From assembly GCF_003094615.1 (NCBI RefSeq), contig NZ_QDKO01000026.1:1-45201 (forward strand): DNA of 45,201 nt, read 5' to 3'. The DNA is from Caulobacter radicis (GTDB taxonomy: Bacteria > Pseudomonadota > Alphaproteobacteria > Caulobacterales > Caulobacteraceae). Shown one piece after another: positions 40,737 to 45,201 of the stretch (the first letter of the stretch is position 1; every line of letters begins with the position of its first letter). The translations under genes and the position numbers were made by a program. The notes under the pieces are model-generated. The model searched no databases, was not told where the DNA came from, and was given only the letters and a program-made list of their open reading frames with translations.

Positions 40737-42167
40737 CTAGATATTCGTCCCGCCGACCGTCAGGCCGGTGATCTTCAGGCTGGGCTGGCCCACGCCCACG
40801 GGCACGCCCTGGCCGGCCTTGCCGCAGACGCCGATGCCGGGATCGAAGTCGAAGTCGTTGCCGATCATGGTCACGCGGGTGAGGGCCGAGGGGCCGTCGC
40901 CGATCAGGGTGGCGCCCTTGACCGGGGCGGTGATCTTGCCGTCCTCGACGAGGTAGGCCTCGGTGCACTGGAAGACGAACTTGCCGTTGGTGATGTCGAC
41001 CTGGCCGCCGCCGAAGTTGGCGCAGTAGAGGCCCTTCTTCATCGAGGCGATCATCTCGGCCGGATCGTGGTCGCCGGCCAGCATGCCGGTGTTGGTCATG
41101 CGCGGCATGGGCATGTGGGCGTAGGACTGGCGGCGGCCGTTGCCGGTCGCCTGCATGCCCATCAGGCGGGCCGACATGCGGTCGTGCATGTAGCCGACGA
41201 GAATGCCGTCCTCGATCAGGATGGTGCGCTCGGTCGGCGTGCCTTCGTCGTCGATGGTCAGAGAGCCGCGGCGGCCGGGGATCGAGCCGTCGTCGAAGAC
41301 GGTGACGCCCTTGGCGGCCACCCGCTCGCCGATGCGGCCGGAGAAGGCGCTGATGCCCTTGCGGTTGAAGTCGCCTTCCAGGCCGTGGCCGACGGCCTCG
41401 TGCAGCAGCACGCCGTTCCAGCCCGGGCCAAGCACCACGTCCATCTCGCCGGCCGGGCAGGCGACGGCGTCGAGGTTCACGAGCGCCATGCGCAGGGCCT
41501 CGTCCACCTGGCCCTGCCACTTGTCGGGGCTGATCCAGGCCGAGAAGCCGGCGCGGCCGCCGGCGCCGGACGAGCCGGCCTCGCGCTTGCCGTCCTTCTC
41601 GACGGTGACCTGGACGTTGAGGCGCACCAGCGGCCGCACGTCGCGGATCAGCTTGCCGTCGGCGCGCAGGATCTCGACCACGCGGCGCTCGCCGGCCAGG
41701 CTGGCCAGCACCTGCACCACGCGCGGGTCGCGCTGGCGGGCGAAGGCGTCGATCTCCTGGAGCAGGGAGACCTTGTCGGAGAAGGCGGGCGAGGAGACCG
41801 GGTCATCCTCGCCGTAGAGCTTTTCGTTGGTCGAGCGCGGGCCCTCGGCCGAGATCCCGGCATAGCCGCGCTTGGCCAGGCTGGCGGAAGAGGCGGCCCG
41901 GCCGATGGCGGCCTCGGAGATTTCCGAGGCGTGGGCGTAGCCGGCCGTCTCGCCGGCCACCACGCGCAGGCCGAAGCCCTCGCCGCTGTCGTAGGAGGCG
42001 GTCTTCAGCCGGCCGTCGTCGAAGACGAAGGCCTCGCTCTCGGACCGCTCGAGGAACAGTTCGCCGTCGTCGGCCCCGGCCAGGGCCTCGCCCAGGATGG
42101 CGCGGGCGCGTTGCGGGTCGACGCCGGCGGCGTCCAGCAGGGAAGGGGCGGAGAGGGGAGCGGTCAT
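40737..42167 (-). CDS. tldD: Metalloprotease TldD
   Basis: 476 residues. 'HEAVGHGLEGD' with His256, Glu257 and His261 is the HExxxH zinc motif. Other TldD landmarks are 'RSTNEKLYGEDDPV', 'AGRAGFSAWISPDKWQGQ', 'LVEDGKITAPVKGATLIGD' and 'GICGKAGQGVPVGVGQPSLKI' in parts. With TldE (PmbA) it forms a heterodimeric protease that trims microcin/peptide precursors and CcdA. PmbA is not in the window. ATG 42167 chosen; the frame extends to 42227. Confidence 0.94.
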   Translation of the reverse strand: MTAPLSAPSLLDAAGVDPQRARAILGEALAGADDGELFLERSESEAFVFDDGRLKTASYDSGEGFGLRVVAGETAGYAHASEISEAAIGRAASSASLAKRGYAGISAEGPRSTNEKLYGEDDPVSSPAFSDKVSLLQEIDAFARQRDPRVVQVLASLAGERRVVEILRADGKLIRDVRPLVRLNVQVTVEKDGKREAGSSGAGGRAGFSAWISPDKWQGQVDEALRMALVNLDAVACPAGEMDVVLGPGWNGVLLHEAVGHGLEGDFNRKGISAFSGRIGERVAAKGVTVFDDGSIPGRRGSLTIDDEGTPTERTILIEDGILVGYMHDRMSARLMGMQATGNGRRQSYAHMPMPRMTNTGMLAGDHDPAEMIASMKKGLYCANFGGGQVDITNGKFVFQCTEAYLVEDGKITAPVKGATLIGDGPSALTRVTMIGNDFDFDPGIGVCGKAGQGVPVGVGQPSLKITGLTVGGTNI

Positions 42168-42223
42168 TCCTGTAAGGTAGGCGCTTGCAGGCTCCGCGTC
42201 ATCTCCCTCCGCCCCCGGATCGC

Positions 42224-43021
42224 TCACCAGCTTTCGTTGATGTCGCCCGAACCGGCGATCGACTTGGACAGGCTGGCCGGACGCTCGGTCAGGGTGACGT
42301 CGCCGCTGCCGGCGATGTGCACGTCCGCCTCGCCCGTGGGGCCCAGCTTGGCCTCGCCGCTGCCGGCGATCGCGACCTTGGCGTCGGTGACCGTCAGGGC
42401 GGTCAGTTCGGCCTCGCCGGAGCCGGCGATCCTGAGGTCGACCTTGCCGGTCTTGCCCGAGGCGTAGGCCTCGCCGCTGCCGTTGAGGGTCAGCGCAAGG
42501 TCCGGCTGGTCGTAGGACTGGATGTCCAGGTCGCCAGAGCCGTTGAGGGTAAACTTGCGCACGGCCGGGGCGGTGATGCGGATCACCAGGTCGTCGCGGT
42601 CGGCGAAGGTCTGCATGCCGTGGCGGTCGAAGCGGAAGCCGCGGCCCTGGCCGTCGCCGTCGAAGTGCAGGCGGTCGTCGGTCAGCACCACGCGGCGGGC
42701 CAGGCCTTCAGGTCCCTCGACGGTGATCCCGGCCTTGTCGCCCTGGGTGAAGATCACCCGGGCCGGCAGGTCGATGCGCAGGGCCTCGCCGCCGGTCCAG
42801 GCGAGCTGGCGGCTGGTGTTGGGGCCGTGGTCCTCGATCGTCACGTCGCCGTTGCGGCGGATGGTGACGCGGCCGTCGTCGTCCTCGATGTGGATGTTGG
42901 CCGGGAAGCTCCAGCCGCCCTGCTTGACCAGGTCGCGGCCGCCGATGGCGAAGGCGGTTCCGAGGCACGCCACGGCCAGGACGAAGCTGGCGACGGCGAT
43001 GATGGTGAGGTTGCGGATCAT
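42224..43021 (-). CDS. Exported head-GIN/DUF2807-like protein
   Basis: 265 residues. A signal peptide or N-terminal anchor ('IIAVASFVLAVACLGTAFAIG') is followed by a beta-helix of repeated 'NGSGDLD', 'NGSGEAYASG', 'AGSGEAELTA', 'AGSGEAKLG', 'AGSGDVTLTE' turns. This is the GIN domain pattern of putative adhesin or envelope proteins commonly paired with PadR and DUF1700 genes. Third gene of the padR operon, 9 bp after the previous stop. The function is not known. Confidence 0.85.
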   Translation of the reverse strand: MIRNLTIIAVASFVLAVACLGTAFAIGGRDLVKQGGWSFPANIHIEDDDGRVTIRRNGDVTIEDHGPNTSRQLAWTGGEALRIDLPARVIFTQGDKAGITVEGPEGLARRVVLTDDRLHFDGDGQGRGFRFDRHGMQTFADRDDLVIRITAPAVRKFTLNGSGDLDIQSYDQPDLALTLNGSGEAYASGKTGKVDLRIAGSGEAELTALTVTDAKVAIAGSGEAKLGPTGEADVHIAGSGDVTLTERPASLSKSIAGSGDINESW

Positions 43022-43030
43022 GGCCAGGCC

Positions 43031-43597
43031 TCAGGCTTGCGGTTCGATGGCCGGCTTCAGCAGCCGGTAGTGGAGCCGGCCGTACCAGACCAGCAGATTG
43101 ACCAGGCCCACGGTGACCAGGCCGGTGACGGCGCTGAGCGCGGTGGCCGCGGCCATCAGGCCGATGCCGCCCAGGATGGCGAAGGCGGGGCCGCCCGGCG
43201 GGTCCATGAACGGTCCGGCCGAGAACACGAAGCCGCCGGCGACGAAGATGCCGATCCCGGCCATGAAGAAGCCGAACAGCGCCCCGATCACGCCCATCAG
43301 GATGGGCAGCAGGATCAGGATGTCGATCGCGCCCAGGCCCAGCACCGCGAACACGGCGCCGGCGGCGGCCGACGGGTTCTTGGTCTCTTCCCAGCGCTTC
43401 AAACCCGCTTCGGCGCGCAGCTCGCGGGCCAGGCGGTCCGGGTCGCCGAGGGCGGCGGCCGTCTCGGCCTCGGTGCGGCCGGCGGCGATGGCGTCGTCGA
43501 AGTGGGCCTCGTAGTCGGCCGCGGCGTCGGCGATGGTGGTGGCCGGCAGGCCGGCCAGGCCGCGCTTCAGGCGGGTGACGAATTCGGCGCGGGTCAT
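43031..43597 (-). CDS. DUF1700-family membrane protein
   Basis: 188 residues. An N-terminal cytosolic helix bundle ('EFVTRLKRGLAGLPATTIADAAADYEAHFDDAIAAG' in parts: 'FVTRLKRGLAGLP', 'YEAHFDDAIAAGRTEAE', 'ALGDPDRLARELRAE') is typical of DUF1700, followed by four hydrophobic segments (about 80-175). Start at 43597 overlaps the padR stop by ATGA (43594-43597). Function unknown; conserved in padR operons. Confidence 0.85.
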   Translation of the reverse strand: MTRAEFVTRLKRGLAGLPATTIADAAADYEAHFDDAIAAGRTEAETAAALGDPDRLARELRAEAGLKRWEETKNPSAAAGAVFAVLGLGAIDILILLPILMGVIGALFGFFMAGIGIFVAGGFVFSAGPFMDPPGGPAFAILGGIGLMAAATALSAVTGLVTVGLVNLLVWYGRLHYRLLKPAIEPQA

Positions 43598-43920
43598 GCG
43601 GCGGCTCCCAGGATGTCGTTCACGGCCTTGGCGAAGGCTTCCCATTCGCTCTTCTGGGCGGCGAAGCTGTCGCGGCCGGCGGCGGTGAGGCGGTAGTATT
43701 TGCGCGGCGGGCCGCTGGTCGACTCGACCAGATAGGTCTCGACCAGGCCGTCGGACTGCAATCGCCGCATCAGCGGGTAGATGGTCCCCTCTCCCATGTC
43801 GATGTCCTTGGCCAGCTGGCTGGCGATCTCGTAGGCGTAGCTGTCGGCCTTCGACAGCAGGGCCAGCACGCACAGCGCCAGCACGCCTTTCTTCAATTGG
43901 GTTTCGATGGCTTCAGGCAC
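43594..43920 (-). CDS. PadR-family transcriptional regulator
   Basis: 108 residues, single-domain PadR (subfamily 1). 'QLKKGVLALCVLALLSKADSY' winged-helix start, 'GEGTIYPLMRRLQSDGLVE' recognition helix and 'RKYYRLTAAGRD' wing are present. First gene of a coupled padR-DUF1700-GIN operon; likely an autorepressor of that operon. Half-sites ACCT/AGGT lie upstream (43945-43978). Confidence 0.93.
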   Translation of the reverse strand: MPEAIETQLKKGVLALCVLALLSKADSYAYEIASQLAKDIDMGEGTIYPLMRRLQSDGLVETYLVESTSGPPRKYYRLTAAGRDSFAAQKSEWEAFAKAVNDILGAAA

Positions 43921-44291
43921 GGCTCTCGTTTCCTGTTGGTGAGAACCTTGTACGGCCAGGTAGTGTGTGATGCAAGGTAGCTGTTATTACAAGTTATCAA
44001 TGTTCGAGGATCGGCGTGATTCGCCTGTCGGTCGTGTGGATGAAATCGGCGAAGTTATTGAGAATGCTTCGCAACTGACGCGATTCCCCTGCCCAACGTG
44101 TGGTTTCGGGTGCTTGGCAACAGGGATTGAAGCGCGTAAGCACGCCTGCGACCGGCCGGCGCCGTGGGGGGAGTGCTTTCGACCGTTTCAAGTCGATTGC
44201 ATAAGTCCGCGTAACCGGTCGTATTGTGCATGTCGGCGCGGAGACACGGCTGAGTAACAGCCGGTCGCCGCCGTAACGGGCCGAGAGGGAA
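43921..44291. other. Divergent padR-coxB intergenic region
   Basis: 371 bp with lower GC than the surroundings, especially 43980-44070. It holds both promoters. 'accttg' (43945) and 'caaggt' (43973-43978) with 'ccaggt' between may be PadR half-sites. Open frames on both strands have poor coding bias and I reject them as genes. Confidence 0.5.
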
Positions 44292-45201
44292 ATGAAGGCA
44301 CAAGTTCAGGGGATGGGACGGAAGGGGTTTGGCTTTGCAGCCGCCGCCGTCATGACGACGCTCGCGGGGCATGCCTTCGCCGACGATCTATTGGGTCAGC
44401 CGACGCCGGGGGGCATCGCCCTCCAGCCGGCGGCGTCCGTGCTCAAGCACGACGCCATCTGGTTCCACGACTGGGTTCTGATGCCGATCATCACGGCGAT
44501 CACCCTGCTGGTCCTGGGCCTGCTGGTCTGGATCGCGATCCGCTACAACAGAAAGGCGAACCCGGTTCCGGCCAAGTTCAGCCACAACACCACGATCGAG
44601 ATCATCTGGACGATCGTGCCGGTGCTGATCCTGATGATCATCGCCATCTTCTCGTTCCGGCTGTTGTTCAAGTACAACGACATGCCCAAGCCCTACATGA
44701 CCGTGAAGGCCACGGGCTATCAGTGGTACTGGGGCTACGAGTATCCGGACCAGAAGGTGCCGGAGATCATCTCCAAGGTGCTGAGCGAGGAAGAAGTGGC
44801 GGCCAAGGGCCTGCCGCACAGCGTCTATCGCCTGGCCGCCGACAACGCGCTGGTGGTGCCGGTCAACCAGGTGGTGCGCGTGCAGGTCACCGCCGCCGAC
44901 GTGATCCACGCCTTCGCCCTGCCGGCCTTCGGCCTGAAGACCGACGCCATTCCGGGCCGGCTGAACGAAACCTGGTTCAAGGCCGAGAAGGTGGGCACCT
45001 ATTACGGCCAGTGCTCGGAGCTCTGCGGCATCGACCACGCCTTCATGCCGATCGAGATCAAGGTCGTCACGCAGGCCGAGTTCGACGCGTGGGTGAAGTC
45101 CAAGGCTCCCGCCGAGGCGCCCGCCGCCCCGGCGACCGCCGAAGCCGCCCCGGCCGCGCCTGGCGCGGCTCCGGCCGCCACGCCCGCCGCCGCTCCGGCT
45201 G
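44292..45201 (+). CDS. coxB: Cytochrome c oxidase subunit II (5' part)
   Basis: 303 codons visible, running off the window. A signal peptide ('TTLAGHAFA') is followed by two transmembrane helices ('MPIITAITLLVLGLLVWIAI', 'IIWTIVPVLILMIIAIF') and a periplasmic CuA domain: aromatic 'GYQWYWGYEY', His206 in 'DVIHAFALP', and Cys241, Cys245, His249, Met252 in 'CSELCGIDHAFMP'. It takes electrons from cytochrome c to subunit I. The end in the window is an Ala/Pro-rich tail (about 280-303). ATG 44292 has 'agaggga' upstream. Confidence 0.97.
   Translation, partial: MKAQVQGMGRKGFGFAAAAVMTTLAGHAFADDLLGQPTPGGIALQPAASVLKHDAIWFHDWVLMPIITAITLLVLGLLVWIAIRYNRKANPVPAKFSHNTTIEIIWTIVPVLILMIIAIFSFRLLFKYNDMPKPYMTVKATGYQWYWGYEYPDQKVPEIISKVLSEEEVAAKGLPHSVYRLAADNALVVPVNQVVRVQVTAADVIHAFALPAFGLKTDAIPGRLNETWFKAEKVGTYYGQCSELCGIDHAFMPIEIKVVTQAEFDAWVKSKAPAEAPAAPATAEAAPAAPGAAPAATPAAAPA

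Noticed and set aside
43967..44257. 96-codon plus-strand frame before coxB
   Set aside because: Poor codon bias and no family motif; region is better explained as divergent promoters.

Overview
The window is a high-GC, densely packed chromosomal segment of an alphaproteobacterium, most likely a Caulobacter or a close Caulobacteraceae relative. The reasons are the very GC-rich third codon positions, the tandem-EIIB end of a GlcNAc PTS permease, TonB-dependent receptors, a PhaR/PhaA/PhaB storage locus, an HWE-kinase bacteriophytochrome, and many GC-rich palindromic repeats in the gaps. This placement is inference; no rRNA is present. The only tRNA is tRNA-Ser(CGA), on the minus strand. I see no phage, insertion sequence, CRISPR array or replication origin.

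Layout: 1-6.6 kb holds the 3' end of an EIICB gene, an MFS exporter divergent from a LacI-type regulator, tRNA-Ser, a hotdog thioesterase, a persulfide-dioxygenase-like protein with a damaged iron site, a Gly/Tyr-rich secreted protein and an RluD-type pseudouridine synthase. 6.6-12.8 kb holds a TonB-dependent receptor, a dienelactone-hydrolase-like protein, purH and a siroheme-synthase-like protein whose methyltransferase half stops early. 13.0-22.4 kb is a molybdenum-cofactor neighbourhood: a two-subunit isoquinoline-1-oxidoreductase-type enzyme, a MocA-like nucleotidyltransferase, moaA-moaD-moaE-moaB-moaC and an XdhC-like chaperone. It is interrupted by a LuxR-type HTH/transmembrane ORF, a gene nested out of frame within it and two further small helical proteins. 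22.5-29.2 kb holds an aldo/keto-reductase-like protein lacking two catalytic residues followed by an SpsF-type cytidylyltransferase, a GT39/HMG-CoA-lyase gene pair divergent from a GT2, a four-helix membrane protein and a small sulfite-oxidase-fold Moco enzyme. 29.2-34.6 kb holds a thiolase, a noncoding stretch with a possible structured minus-strand RNA, two small conserved genes, and phaR divergent from phaA-phaB. 34.8-45.2 kb holds an exported protein, the bacteriophytochrome, a second TonB-dependent receptor, tldD, a padR-DUF1700-GIN operon and the 5' part of coxB, which runs off the window.

How the genes fit together: the MoaA/MoaC pair makes cPMP, MoaD/MoaE make molybdopterin, MoaB probably adenylates it, and the MocA-like and XdhC-like proteins mature it for xanthine-oxidase-family enzymes such as the IorA/IorB pair next door; the sulfite-oxidase-fold enzyme at 28.5 kb is a second consumer. 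PhaA and PhaB make 3-hydroxybutyryl-CoA under probable control of PhaR; the PHA synthase is not in the window. The most unusual items are two probable pseudoenzymes (persulfide dioxygenase-like and aldo/keto reductase-like), the truncated siroheme synthase, the overprinted LuxR/transmembrane locus, the hairpin-rich 30.67-30.94 kb minus-strand region with a 22-residue branched-chain-rich peptide, and a composite palindromic repeat present twice.
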